DNA of 54,221 nucleotides from Candidatus Poribacteria bacterium (lineage in GTDB: Bacteria; Poribacteria; WGA-4E; WGA-3G): positions 1-54,221 of the forward strand of contig PYJC01000159.1 in assembly GCA_003635255.1 (NCBI GenBank). Reading direction: 5' to 3'. The position numbers and the translations under genes are program-made. How positions within the stretch are numbered: position 1 is the first letter of the stretch; each line of letters begins with the position of its first letter. The notes beneath the pieces are model-generated. The model made no database searches and was not told the DNA's origin. It saw only the letters and a program-made list of their open reading frames with translations. Shown one piece after another: positions 22,681 to 30,720 of this stretch.

Positions 22681-22998
22681 TTATTCTACAAAATCGAGAC
22701 TCACTGTTTTATCATCAAACCAAACACCCGCAACCAATAACGTTTCAACTTCGGAAGACTCAGAACCACATTCATGACACCGATAATTGAAATGCACCAT
22801 CACATCAAATGTCGAATCGGGAGAATTATCAAATCCGTCACGAGTCGCATCAAACCACGCTTTATAAAGATTCGGCACAGTTACATCAAAGGAATGCAGA
22901 ATCGTATCATCACAATCGGCACAGAACCGAGATGTCGCACCAAGAGACACAGACGGCACAACCAACGGGATAGTCAAATGGGACGTTGGATTATCCAT
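22681..22998 (-). CDS. Zinc-ribbon-type hypothetical protein, 105 residues
   Basis: Two CxxC pairs, FCADCDD near residue 27 and RCHECGSE near residue 75, could bind one zinc. It starts at ATG 22998 with GGGAGATT located in the last codons of the recombinase 23002-23961, so the two are one operon. The family is not recognised. Confidence 0.65.
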   Translation of the reverse strand: MDNPTSHLTIPLVVPSVSLGATSRFCADCDDTILHSFDVTVPNLYKAWFDATRDGFDNSPDSTFDVMVHFNYRCHECGSESSEVETLLVAGVWFDDKTVSLDFVE

Positions 22999-23001
22999 TT
23001 T

Positions 23002-23961
23002 TTAATCTCCCTTATATTTAGCGATAGCACCCTGCTCGGAGAGCACCTGTTCGGCATAATGAGCAGGCATCTTTGGGTCCTTCCATCTGCCCGCCTGTTG
23101 CATCTCCACCAGCGAAGCGTTTTTCTGTGCAAGGGAGACCGCACTCCCGACTCTCATTGAATGCCCAGAAACCCCCGAAAAGCCCGCCTTTTGTGCCCAC
23201 TTTTTTATGATACGCCTCGCACTCGTAGCCGTTAGCCGTTCACGGGTGACGACATCGCCCTTCCTAATCCGTCTGAACACCGCCCCGCTGTCGATACCCG
23301 CTCGCTGTCGATAGGTCTCAATTGCGGTTCGGGTGTGTGCTGTGATGTGTAGGCTTTTTCCCCGACCCTCTTGGTCAGTTTTTGACCTGGGCACATAAAG
23401 CGATTTACCTCTCAAGTGCGAGCCGTTGACGGCGACGGCTTCAGAGACCCGTAGCAATCCATCACTCATCAACTGAATGAGCGCGGAATCTCTCAGCCCT
23501 GCGATTGTGTTGCTGTGTTCTGCGAGTTCACAGACGCGGTGCACATCATCCCAGGTAAGTCCTCGCACCTGTCCTCTCCGAGCCGTCCCCTTTCCCTTGT
23601 CCGTTTCTTTCTTTGAGTCATTGACTCGGATAGCGTGTAATGCCTCCTTTGTGATGGTCCCCGACACCTTCTCTCGCCCTTCCCACCGAGCGACCCAGTT
23701 CGCCGCCGCTACCGCGATTTGAATCGTGGCAGGTGCATAGTTCTGTCGATAAAGATGGGTGACATAATCTGCCAGCAGTGCATCCGTATTGATGCGTCCA
23801 GATAGCCACTCGGTCATCTTGTTGTATGCGTTCCGATATGCCCGCACTGTGTTTTCAGGTATTGCGGTTACGATGAGCTCAGCGGTCTCTCTGCTCATCT
23901 GCTCGGCAGGTTTTAAGGATGTCGGAGAGAACGATTCGACGGGTACAATTTCGTTTTTCAT
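23002..23961 (-). CDS. Tyrosine recombinase / integrase, 319 residues
   Basis: An intact phage-type recombinase with an N-terminal SAM-like domain (about 35-110) and a catalytic domain. Catalytic residues are R171 (GLLRVSEA), K194 (RSKTDQEGR), H267 and R270 (SGHSMRVGSA), W293 (QAGRWKDP) and the nucleophile Y302 (AHYAEQ). It differs clearly from the first recombinase (10292-11209) in having W in place of the second His. A truncated sister with an identical C-terminus lies at 21334-21438, so this type existed here at least twice. It forms an operon with the zinc-ribbon gene downstream. Confidence 0.92.
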   Translation of the reverse strand: MKNEIVPVESFSPTSLKPAEQMSRETAELIVTAIPENTVRAYRNAYNKMTEWLSGRINTDALLADYVTHLYRQNYAPATIQIAVAAANWVARWEGREKVSGTITKEALHAIRVNDSKKETDKGKGTARRGQVRGLTWDDVHRVCELAEHSNTIAGLRDSALIQLMSDGLLRVSEAVAVNGSHLRGKSLYVPRSKTDQEGRGKSLHITAHTRTAIETYRQRAGIDSGAVFRRIRKGDVVTRERLTATSARRIIKKWAQKAGFSGVSGHSMRVGSAVSLAQKNASLVEMQQAGRWKDPKMPAHYAEQVLSEQGAIAKYKGD

Positions 23962-24082
23962 GGTGCCGTTTTTCCTTTCGCGTCTGATGCGTAAATGCGG
24001 TTATGTTCGATAAATGCCCTTACCATACATAATACCATCCCGCCCGCCATGAGAACAAGCCCCTTTTGTCGTTACTTTGTCG

Positions 24083-24111
24083 TTGACTTTTGCGCCCCGA
24101 AATTGTATAAT
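24083..24111 (+). promoter_or_regulatory. Consensus promoter of the RHH/helicase pair
   Basis: TTGACT (24083-24088), 17 bases, TATAAT (24106-24111). It lies 54 bases before the ATG of the ribbon-helix-helix gene and probably serves the helicase too. Confidence 0.75.
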
Positions 24112-24164
24112 AATGGGCGACTCACAACACGCTTAAAACCGCACAAACAAAGGGGAATTTACAC

Positions 24165-24353
24165 ATGCCTGTCCGATATGATGTCAAACAATCCGTCTCA
24201 TTTTCTTCCGACATGGCTCACGAGATTAAAGCCGTCGCAGAACGGTTCAACCTGACGTTTTCGGAAGTCGTCCGCCAATGTTGCGAAAACGATTTACCCA
24301 AACTCATTGACCGAGAAAGTGCACGACGCAGACGCGCAAAAACCAGAGCCTGA
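24165..24353 (+). CDS. Ribbon-helix-helix (CopG/Arc-like) DNA-binding protein, 62 residues
   Basis: The sequence has a beta strand (KQSVSFSSD), helix 1 (MAHEIKAVAERFNL), a turn (TFSEVV) and helix 2 (RQCCENDLPKLI), the ribbon-helix-helix pattern, with a basic tail (RRRRAKTRA). Such dimers repress their own promoter by laying the ribbon in the major groove. It stands directly behind the promoter 24083-24111 and 67 bases before the helicase, so it likely autoregulates the pair. Confidence 0.75.
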   Translation: MPVRYDVKQSVSFSSDMAHEIKAVAERFNLTFSEVVRQCCENDLPKLIDRESARRRRAKTRA

Positions 24354-24420
24354 CACGCGTTGAGCGTCATCAAAAGTAACGACACACTTTTTTTCAAATT
24401 CACCGAAAGGGGGCTTATGG

Positions 24421-26082
24421 ATGCAAGCAGAAAATCTCGCATCAATCACGCTTCGAGATTACCAGACCACCATCGTCGAATCCGTAGTAAACGCCTTTGA
24501 CAGCGGAGAGAGAAGCCTATTGGTCTCTTTACCGACAGGAACGGGTAAAACGATTGTGTTTTGCGAAATCCTCAAGCGGATGGGGGTCCCCTGTCTCATC
24601 GTAGCCCACCGTGACGAACTGATCAATCAAGCCGTCGATAAACTCCGAAACGTCTATCCCGCCGCCGACATCGGCATCGTCAAAGCGAAGCGCAACGAAA
24701 CCGAACATCAAATCACCGTTGCCAGTGTGCAGACGCTCGCCAGAAAGCGTCGAATCGAACCACTACGACCCGACCTCGGACTCATCATCACTGACGAATG
24801 CCACCACGCGGCGGCGAACTCATACCAGCGAATTTATCACCGCTACGGTCTGCTCGATTCCTCGCCCGACCCCGACCCGATGACCGTCCTCGATGAGACC
24901 CAAACCGTGCACCTCGGTGTCACCGCGACCCCGATGAGAAACGACAAGCGCGGTTTGGCAAACGTCTACGACCGCATCGCCTATCAAGGTGTGTATGCCG
25001 ATTTTGTGAAAAATGGCCACCTGTGCGACCTGCACTTCGAGGGTGTGGTGACTTCTCTTGACCTCTCCCTGGTCAAAGACACCTTACTCACCGGGTACGG
25101 ACGCGATTTCAAAAGCGATGACCTCTCCAATGTCGTCAACACGGACCAAGTGAGTTGTGACATCTTCGACGCATGGAACAAACACGCCAACGACCGCAAG
25201 CGCACCCTTGCCTTTTGCGTCGACCGCGACCACGCAAAAAACCTGTTTTATCATTTCGCGGCGCGGGGCGTTGTTTGCGGGTATGTGGACGGTGACACGC
25301 CTCTCGCGGCGCGGAAAGAGACGATCAGACGGTTTGCCGATGGTCAAATCAAGGTGCTATTCAATATCCTTGTGTTCACCGAGGGATTTGATCTCCCGTC
25401 GATTGATTGTATCCTCTTAGCCCGCCCTTCTAAATCACCGTCACTGCTCACACAGATGATCGGTCGCGGTACGCGCATCGCAGAAGATAAGACGAACTGT
25501 CTCGTCCTCGACGTGGCACACAGCCACCGTGTCAAAAAGAACAAATACGGACAGACCATCCACGCGGGAAGTCTCATCGACCTCGCTTCCCTGTTCTATC
25601 CGCCTTTGGACAAACTCGCTGATGATGATGTTCCGACCAAACGAAAACAGAATCGTAGTGGGAGGGAGCTGTGCTCCCGATTCCCAGTGGGAGGGAGAGC
25701 CTTACCCGATGAGCACTTCATCGGTGACGCACTCTCTGCTGAGAGTGTGATTGAATACTTGAGAAACTACACCCCCAAGTGGTCTTGGGAACGCAATGAT
25801 GCGACCGACAAACAACGGGCTTTCATTCGCAGCCTTGTGACCCGCGCCATGCACAAAGGGATTCTCGATGATGATGAGATGATTCTATCGCTCACAGACG
25901 AGTTGACCAAGGGACAGGCAAAGATGCTAATCGACAAGCTCACCAAAATGATGCCGCTAAGACCGCAAGCGAAGCGGGAAGCAGGGCCAAACACCTGCCC
26001 GCAGTGCAACGGCTACAAAAACGAACAGTATGAAATCTGCTATCCGTGTCATCAGAAAAAGTGGGAAGATGGATGGCGTTAA
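24421..26082 (+). CDS. Superfamily II DNA/RNA helicase, 553 residues
   Basis: A DEAD/DEAH-type motor: motif I PTGTGKT (38-44), Ia VAHRDELINQ, II DECH (125-128), III GVTATPM, V FTEGFDLPS, VI MIGRGTRI. This pattern is that of the RecG/UvrB-like and type III/restriction-associated SSL2-family helicases found on phages and plasmids. The C-terminal 35 residues carry two Cys pairs (CPQCNGYKNE and CYPCHQKK), a zinc ribbon. The start at 24421 lies behind AAAGGGGG. It likely unwinds or remodels DNA in replication or recombination of the element; no nuclease domain is fused. Confidence 0.88.
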   Translation: MQAENLASITLRDYQTTIVESVVNAFDSGERSLLVSLPTGTGKTIVFCEILKRMGVPCLIVAHRDELINQAVDKLRNVYPAADIGIVKAKRNETEHQITVASVQTLARKRRIEPLRPDLGLIITDECHHAAANSYQRIYHRYGLLDSSPDPDPMTVLDETQTVHLGVTATPMRNDKRGLANVYDRIAYQGVYADFVKNGHLCDLHFEGVVTSLDLSLVKDTLLTGYGRDFKSDDLSNVVNTDQVSCDIFDAWNKHANDRKRTLAFCVDRDHAKNLFYHFAARGVVCGYVDGDTPLAARKETIRRFADGQIKVLFNILVFTEGFDLPSIDCILLARPSKSPSLLTQMIGRGTRIAEDKTNCLVLDVAHSHRVKKNKYGQTIHAGSLIDLASLFYPPLDKLADDDVPTKRKQNRSGRELCSRFPVGGRALPDEHFIGDALSAESVIEYLRNYTPKWSWERNDATDKQRAFIRSLVTRAMHKGILDDDEMILSLTDELTKGQAKMLIDKLTKMMPLRPQAKREAGPNTCPQCNGYKNEQYEICYPCHQKKWEDGWR

Positions 26083-26090
26083 GATGCGCC

Positions 26091-26249
26091 GCCAATACGA
26101 TTCGACACGGTGTCTTTCTTCGCGGCTTTTATTCACGCTGTGCCGGGCGATTAACGATTCGATGTTCGGTCGATTATTAAACCGTTAGCCGTTTCCCGAT
26201 TTGCGTATTGGCATCCCGAATGCCGTTCCGCAGCGACATGAATAAAAGC
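26091..26249. other. Intergenic region with interleaved inverted repeats
   Basis: Between the convergent helicase and HNH genes, GCCAATACG (26091-26099) pairs with CGTATTGGC (26204-26212), and GCTTTTATTC (26125-26134) pairs with GAATAAAAGC (26240-26249). The two pairs alternate, so both at once would form a pseudoknot or they exclude each other. The piece ggcttttattcacg also occurs inside leader copy 1. No coding frame is seen. Confidence 0.45.
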
Positions 26250-26267
26250 ATCGTGGTGTCCATCCGT

Positions 26268-26897
26268 TCAGCAATCACCATTGTTATTTTGGATGGGTCT
26301 CCGTATGCCATCGATTTCCCGATTGTTATGGATGAGTTGGTGGCATTCTCTACAGAGTACGGTGAGGTCTAGTGGCCTTTCATGTCCTATAGTCAGGTAG
26401 TGACGATGGTGTACTTCAAGGGGGCCGGGACTGTTACATGCTTGGCACCTTCCGCCAACAAATCTCCTCATGTTGTTCGCACGGTGTGTCCACTCATTGG
26501 TGCTGAGATATTGCGGGTAGTTGTTCTGAGCGATTTCTCTGAGTTCTTCAATACGCTCTGGTGAGGCATTGGGAAATGGCCATTGTGCTCGTATGTGGAT
26601 AACGGGGATGCAGGATATTTCTTGCCGTATCTCGGTTATTGTCTCATTCCATTGGCTTAGGAGGTCGGCAGTTGTTTCTGGATTGGTGAGATTTCCCGCC
26701 TCTAGGGAAGCAATCCTTTGATTCAGGTCGGTTATTGTGCTCGCATGGGAATTGCTTTCATTGGTGAGTCTGTTAATCTCGCTTTCCCTGTTGGTTTGTG
26801 AGGTGCTGAGTCTCGTGCAGAGACGAACTAGGTAGAATAGAATTGCAAACCCGACAACTAGGATGGCGGCGATGATTAGAATGCTGATAATTTCCAC
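26268..26897 (-). CDS. Membrane-anchored coiled-coil HNH endonuclease, 209 residues
   Basis: GTG 26897 follows GGGAGAACAAA. Residues 3-25 are a membrane segment (ISILIIAAILVVGFAILFYL), 35-95 a coiled coil (SHASTITDLNQRIASLEAGN), and 145-195 an HNH domain with C151/C154, LEVHHRHY (161-167) and CRECHQLIH (182-190). HNH domains nick or cut DNA with one metal. Membrane anchoring plus a nuclease is a theme of defence systems acting on incoming DNA, but that is inference. It is the intact paralogue of the gene split by TnpB at 11963-13962, and lies directly downstream of iscB in the same direction. Confidence 0.8.
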   Translation of the reverse strand: MEIISILIIAAILVVGFAILFYLVRLCTRLSTSQTNRESEINRLTNESNSHASTITDLNQRIASLEAGNLTNPETTADLLSQWNETITEIRQEISCIPVIHIRAQWPFPNASPERIEELREIAQNNYPQYLSTNEWTHRANNMRRFVGGRCQACNSPGPLEVHHRHYLTIGHERPLDLTVLCRECHQLIHNNREIDGIRRPIQNNNGDC

Positions 26898-27034
26898 TTT
26901 GTTCTCCCTTTTGGTGATTGATTAGAAGTTGATTTTGTCACAAATCGGGGGCACCAGTCGCTTTTCTCTGGGGGATGAGGGGTTGGGAGCCAATGGGTTA
27001 GCCGCCACCTGGGGCGTTTTCCGCCTCTGTGGGT

Positions 27035-28582
27035 TCATCTTCGACGGGGAGTGGGTTTGTGATGGGTATAAGCGTACCCATCACGACTCATTATCTTCTT
27101 TATCTGTGTGATGTTTCCGGACGTTCTGCCATCGGGTTTGGTGAAATCCACTTTGACCCGCACCTTTTGAGGCTTACCCGTTGCGGTTTCGTCGAAGCAG
27201 TTTAGGCTTCCGATAAACCGTCCCGTGCGGTTTTGTATCTCTACCATATCTAATCGGGCAAACCCAGCGCACCGTTCGATGCGAATTTGTGGCCCTCTAA
27301 AGCCGGGTGCAGGAACCGATTTTTCTTTGTTGATTTTTGGCATTTTATACGGCTTACCCTTGCGGTCTTTCCTCTCGATCATGACGATTTTGTTATTTGC
27401 ATCTTTAACCTTGACCGTTTTCATATAGCCGGAGGTGTAGATTTTGGAATCGCCCAGATCCGCACGGTACCCGTACCCGACGGCGTGAATGCTCAAAACG
27501 GGGTGATGTGTCCCATCGTCAATAGGAACGCAATTGACAGACGCGGCATCATAATAGTGGGTCTTGTCTAAGTCTGCCTGTGTTCGGTTGTGCTTTGTAC
27601 GTCCGCCTGTTCCATAGAATAGGGGGAGCCCGGTGTGTTCCAAAGTCTCTGAAATTTTCCACCGTATCGAGTTGACGGTCGCCGCATCTTTCATCGGTTC
27701 CCCTGCCGCTTTTAATGCCTGCTCAACCCGCTTGCCGAGTGTCCCCCCAATTTCGTCGGGAAGCCGATCGCCCTTCTCTCTGTTGCACGGTTTGCAGGAC
27801 ACTGTGAGGTTGGAGACTCTGTGTGTTCCGCCTTTGGCTTCTGGTATGATGTGCTCGATCTCGAGGCGTTCGTTTGAGATGCCGCAGTAAAAGCACTTGT
27901 GATTAAACTTCTCCAAAAGGTATTGCCGAACCTCGTATCCGTGAAGTGTGCCTTGCTGGTACTCAACGCCTTCGATTTCGGGGTTTGCCATTTTCTGCGT
28001 GTCAAACTTGACATGCTCGACGGCGAGGTGGGTGATTGGATAGACTTTACAGAGCCGCCGTACCCACGTCTCGATATTGAAGACGCGAGACATCAGCGAT
28101 GGCGGAATCCACCCCTTTTGGCTCGGATGCCATTTCTGCTTAGGCTTGCCGTCTTTTGAAGTCACCGCACGGTCTACTTTTTTGTACTGCCAGCCGTCTG
28201 CGGTGAGCGTTGGGGCTTTGCGGGCGCGGTTACGCCATCGCGGTTCTCGGTATCGCAACTTGCGGGTTCGTCGGCTCCGTCGGTGACCTGCACGGGCGGA
28301 GAGTCCCTTTTTGATGGCTTTGCCTCGGTGGTGAAGTTCAATCTTTATCACAATCCGATTCTCGGAGTCGGTGATTGCTATCCCTGTACATTGGCTGCCG
28401 GGGTCAACAGAGAGCGTGTAGTCGGTTGTATGGGTCTCGACGACGGAACGCTTGAGTATGATGGTGAATGGGTATTGCTTGAGCACGGCGGCTTTGCCTG
28501 CGCGTAATAGTTGACGTGCGACGGCAGGATGACACGGCTCAAGCACTTGTTTGTTCTGGTCAACAACGGCTATTTTTAGCAT
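27035..28582 (-). CDS. iscB: IscB RNA-guided nuclease, 515 residues
   Basis: An intact IscB, the ancestor-type protein of Cas9. In order: N-terminal PLMP-like region (1-50), RuvC-I with D60 (LSVDPGSQCTGIAI), an Arg-rich bridge helix (about 98-115, GHRRSRRTRKLRYRE), RuvC-II with E179 (HLAVEHVKFD), an HNH domain with C220/C223 (CFYCG), H234 (IEHIIPEAK) and C253/C256/N257 (CKPCNREKG), RuvC-III with H332 and D335 (HYYDAASV), then a C-terminal target-recognition part. IscB uses an omega RNA encoded just upstream. I start at ATG 28582, with AAGGTGAGG before it, giving the conserved MLKIAVVDQ start. Its upstream RNA region leads straight into CRISPR array 1. No tnpA is present. Confidence 0.95.
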   Translation of the reverse strand: MLKIAVVDQNKQVLEPCHPAVARQLLRAGKAAVLKQYPFTIILKRSVVETHTTDYTLSVDPGSQCTGIAITDSENRIVIKIELHHRGKAIKKGLSARAGHRRSRRTRKLRYREPRWRNRARKAPTLTADGWQYKKVDRAVTSKDGKPKQKWHPSQKGWIPPSLMSRVFNIETWVRRLCKVYPITHLAVEHVKFDTQKMANPEIEGVEYQQGTLHGYEVRQYLLEKFNHKCFYCGISNERLEIEHIIPEAKGGTHRVSNLTVSCKPCNREKGDRLPDEIGGTLGKRVEQALKAAGEPMKDAATVNSIRWKISETLEHTGLPLFYGTGGRTKHNRTQADLDKTHYYDAASVNCVPIDDGTHHPVLSIHAVGYGYRADLGDSKIYTSGYMKTVKVKDANNKIVMIERKDRKGKPYKMPKINKEKSVPAPGFRGPQIRIERCAGFARLDMVEIQNRTGRFIGSLNCFDETATGKPQKVRVKVDFTKPDGRTSGNITQIKKIMSRDGYAYTHHKPTPRRR

Positions 28583-28900
28583 AAAATGCCTCACCTTAGC
28601 CAACTCACCCATGATCTGAATCATGCGATTTTGGGCGTGTCAACGGTTGACCGCCCAAAATTCGGAGTCGGCTGGTGGTAAAGTAAGCCTCGTCAATGAT
28701 AAATAGAGTTTTATGCTTTTATTTATGTAAAAGCATTTACATAAGTAAAAGCGACGCAAGGTTGTCACGCGTATAAGCGATCTGCTTCCCTGCCATAGGG
28801 GTTCAGACTGGCTTATGTATCTGAACGTATGATGCTTCTATCTATCGGAGTAGGGGGTGGGTAACTCACCCCCTTCTTAGACTTGATTCAGGCACGAGTT
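28583..28900 (-). ncRNA. Candidate IscB omega RNA scaffold, with anti-repeat
   Basis: The 300 bases ahead of iscB hold no frame but are dense in structure: ATTTTGGGCG / CGCCCAAAAT with an inner GTCAAC/GTTGAC (28628-28661), the long hairpin 28715-28752 (inner stem TTATGTAAA/TTTACATAA), GGGGGTG/CACCCCC (about 28853-28875), and CATGAT..ATCATG (28606-28625) near the start codon. In IscB loci the omega RNA lies here with its guide at the far (5') end. That end carries ACTCGTGCCTGAA on the minus strand (28900-28887), complementary to the CRISPR array 1 repeat. Exact ends are not known. Confidence 0.6.
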
Positions 28901-29203
28901 TCGCAAATACCCCCCTGTTTTCCGCAGAATGAGTGGAACTCGTGCCTGAAACACCCTCAAACCCGCGTGTGGTTGCAGTCATCAATGAGTGGAACTCGTG
29001 CCTGAAACTACTGGATCTGTTGGTGATGACGGTATCTGTGGCGAGTTGCAGTCATCAATGAGTGGAACTCGTGCCTGAAACGAATATCATCATGCCCCGA
29101 GCCCTGATGTAGCCGGTTCCGTCGTCAACGATGGGAACTCGTGCCTGAAACTCTAAAGGAGAACTCGTGCCTGAAACTAACGTCGGGATTTGATGTTGCA
29201 GTC
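28887..29203. CRISPR. CRISPR array 1, next to iscB, partly decayed
   Basis: Two identical 37-base repeats (28972-29008, 29045-29081) begin GTTGCAGTCATCAATGAGTG and end GAACTCGTGCCTGAAAC. A truncated repeat is at 28930-28952, a mutated one at 29116-29151 and a fragment at 29158-29177; a 5' fragment gttgcagtc is at 29195-29203. Spacers are 19, 36 and 34 bases. The sequence TTCAGGCACGAGTT (28887-28900) is the exact complement of the repeat end at 28937-28950. In minus orientation the repeat starts GTTTCAGG, as type II-like repeats do after the guide. No cas genes. Confidence 0.85.
28900..28929 (+). repeat. 30-bp element, copy 1 (in the repeat:anti-repeat loop)
   Basis: This 30-base sequence starts ttcgcaaatacccccctgtt and ends ttccgcagaa, and recurs without change at 29943-29972. 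Here it fills most of the 36-base loop between the anti-repeat and the truncated first repeat of array 1. Confidence 0.85.
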
Positions 29204-29294
29204 AAATTTGAGAGCACCTCCTTTGGTGTCATAAGGTGGGTGTTGCTGGGGAGCCCTCCCGGCAACACCCATAAGGGTAAAATGTAACAGGTTG

Positions 29295-29848
29295 CTTTCA
29301 GTCCGCTTTTCATCGCGGCGTTGAGTGTAACTGATTGGCTGAGTCCGCCACCGCCGATGGTGGTCGCTTTCAGTCCGCTTTTCATCGCGTCTGTGAGTGT
29401 AACCGGTGGGATCGGAACTGGTATTGGTGTGGCGGTCGCCTTTCAGTCCGCTTTTCATCGCGTCTGTGAGTGTAACCAGAACCGCCTAACCCTGGAAGTT
29501 GGATTAAGCAGACCTTTCAGTCCGCTTTTCATCGCGTCTGTGAGTGTAACTAATGGCAATAGTAGTTGTTGCCATAAGGAACTCGCCTCTTTCAGTCCGC
29601 TTTTCATCGCGTCTGTGAGTGTAACTGAGGCATTCGTAGACCTTGAGCGCAACCTATTCCTCTTTCAGTCCGCTTTTCATCGCGTCTGTGAGTGTAACTA
29701 CCGTAGATATTGACTAGAATCGCCCGCTTTTCACGGTCTTTCAGTCCGCTTTTCATCGCGTCTGTGAGTGTAACTGGACGGAAATGATCGCCCTGCTGAT
29801 CGGGTCGGGGTCTTTCAGTCCGCTTTTCATCGCGTCTGTGAGTGTAAC
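29295..29848 (-). CRISPR. CRISPR array 2, eight repeats, seven spacers
   Basis: Repeats of 37 bases at 29295, 29367, 29440, 29514, 29589, 29662, 29738 and 29812 (start positions) read CTTTCAGTCCGCTTTTCATC then GCGTCTGTGAGTGTAAC on the plus strand. The first differs (GCGGCGTTGAG) and is the decayed distal end; the minus orientation ends ACTGAAAG like the 5' handle of many crRNAs, so the leader should lie right of 29848. Spacers are 35, 36, 37, 38, 36, 39 and 37 bases. Spacer 4 (29551-29588) shares 25 consecutive bases with the TnpB relic at 31772-31796. No cas gene is adjacent. Confidence 0.95.
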
Positions 29849-30061
29849 CGACCGGATGGCTTGCTCTGATTGGATCCGTTGATTTTGGTGAAATGTCTGT
29901 TTGTCCTTTTCATGGCTTTTTGTCGGGGTTCGGGGGATATTTTTCGCAAATACCCCCCTGTTTTCCGCAGAAAAGTGATTTGCGAAAAACGGGGGGATTT
30001 TGCCCCAAACATGAAATCATCAGTCAAATTTGGTAAAAATCATAGACGTGGATCAGGACCA
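29849..30061. other. Presumed leader of array 2, with 30-bp element copy 2
   Basis: This A/T-rich stretch adjoins the least mutated end of array 2. At 29943-29972 it holds the second copy of the 30-bp element, followed by atttgcgaaaaacgggggg, the inverse of its start (tttttcgcaaat), so it can fold into a hairpin. No gene is present. Confidence 0.5.
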
Positions 30062-30658
30062 TCAGACCTTCCACCTGTCATTCGGATTTTTGGGAGCCGG
30101 TTTTTCCTCATCCTCATCTTCCGGACTACCTGCCAATTTTGAACCGCGCTGTCGCAGAAGCGGTTCGCCTGTCATAGGATTGATATGTGGCCCCATATCG
30201 CTTTCAGCAACTTCCCCATCCTGCCCCAGCTCTTCTCGAATGAATTTCCACAACTTCAGAATTTCATCGACGTGGTAATCCATCACCTGAATCTCGCCAC
30301 TCTCGCTCTTGATGACCTTTGACACCGAAGGTGTTGATAGCACCTCAATCAAATCATTCGCCGTCTGAAGCCTCATCATTTTGTCCGTGTACGGAATGTG
30401 ATCAAATTCCTGCTTTTCACGCCGTTTACGCTTCTCATCAATAACCCGTTGCCACTTCCCATCCCTCGTGTAGTTGTTGATGCGCTGGGACACCGTATTG
30501 TCAAAGTCGTCGGCTTTCAGGTGTGCGCCAAACGCAGGGAATTTCCTGCGGAACGATACCGCAATGTCCCTGTTGCCCATGCCTAATGCTAGCTGGTCCG
30601 TGAGGAACTCGACATGTTCTTCACGGAATCTGTCCAGCTTTCTTACTGTTCTGCTCAT
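30062..30658 (-). CDS. Hypothetical DNA-packaging-like protein, 198 residues
   Basis: The N-terminal 75 residues (HVEFLTDQLALGMGNRDIAV; VSFRRKFPAFGAHLKADDF) have the layout of small-terminase-like or DUF2280-type proteins with a helix-turn-helix, followed by a helical middle and an acidic disordered tail (GSPEDEDEEKPAPKNPND). It could be a DNA-binding protein of a phage remnant. No large terminase is in the window. Upstream lies the palindrome 30680-30705. Confidence 0.5.
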   Translation of the reverse strand: MSRTVRKLDRFREEHVEFLTDQLALGMGNRDIAVSFRRKFPAFGAHLKADDFDNTVSQRINNYTRDGKWQRVIDEKRKRREKQEFDHIPYTDKMMRLQTANDLIEVLSTPSVSKVIKSESGEIQVMDYHVDEILKLWKFIREELGQDGEVAESDMGPHINPMTGEPLLRQRGSKLAGSPEDEDEEKPAPKNPNDRWKV

Positions 30659-30679
30659 GATAAATCCCTCCGTGGATAC

Positions 30680-30705
30680 GCCCCAATCGGTGATTGGGGC
30701 ATAAG
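30680..30705. repeat. Palindrome GCCCCAATCGGTGATTGGGGC
   Basis: GCCCCAATC pairs with GATTGGGGC around GGT. Nearly the same sequence, with longer arms, lies at 36509-36541 after the cadherin gene. Both are in gaps between minus-strand genes. Confidence 0.7.
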
Positions 30706-30720
30706 ATTGTGGTGATTTCC

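Noticed and set aside
22584..22790. 68-residue plus-strand frame after the shifted clamp frame
   Set aside because: It runs half its length antisense to the zinc-ribbon gene 22681-22998, which has better support; the first 30 codons alone cannot be judged.
29321..29713. 130-residue plus-strand frame in array 2
   Set aside because: It is a translation of CRISPR repeats and spacers (SAFHRVCECN recurs at the repeat period).
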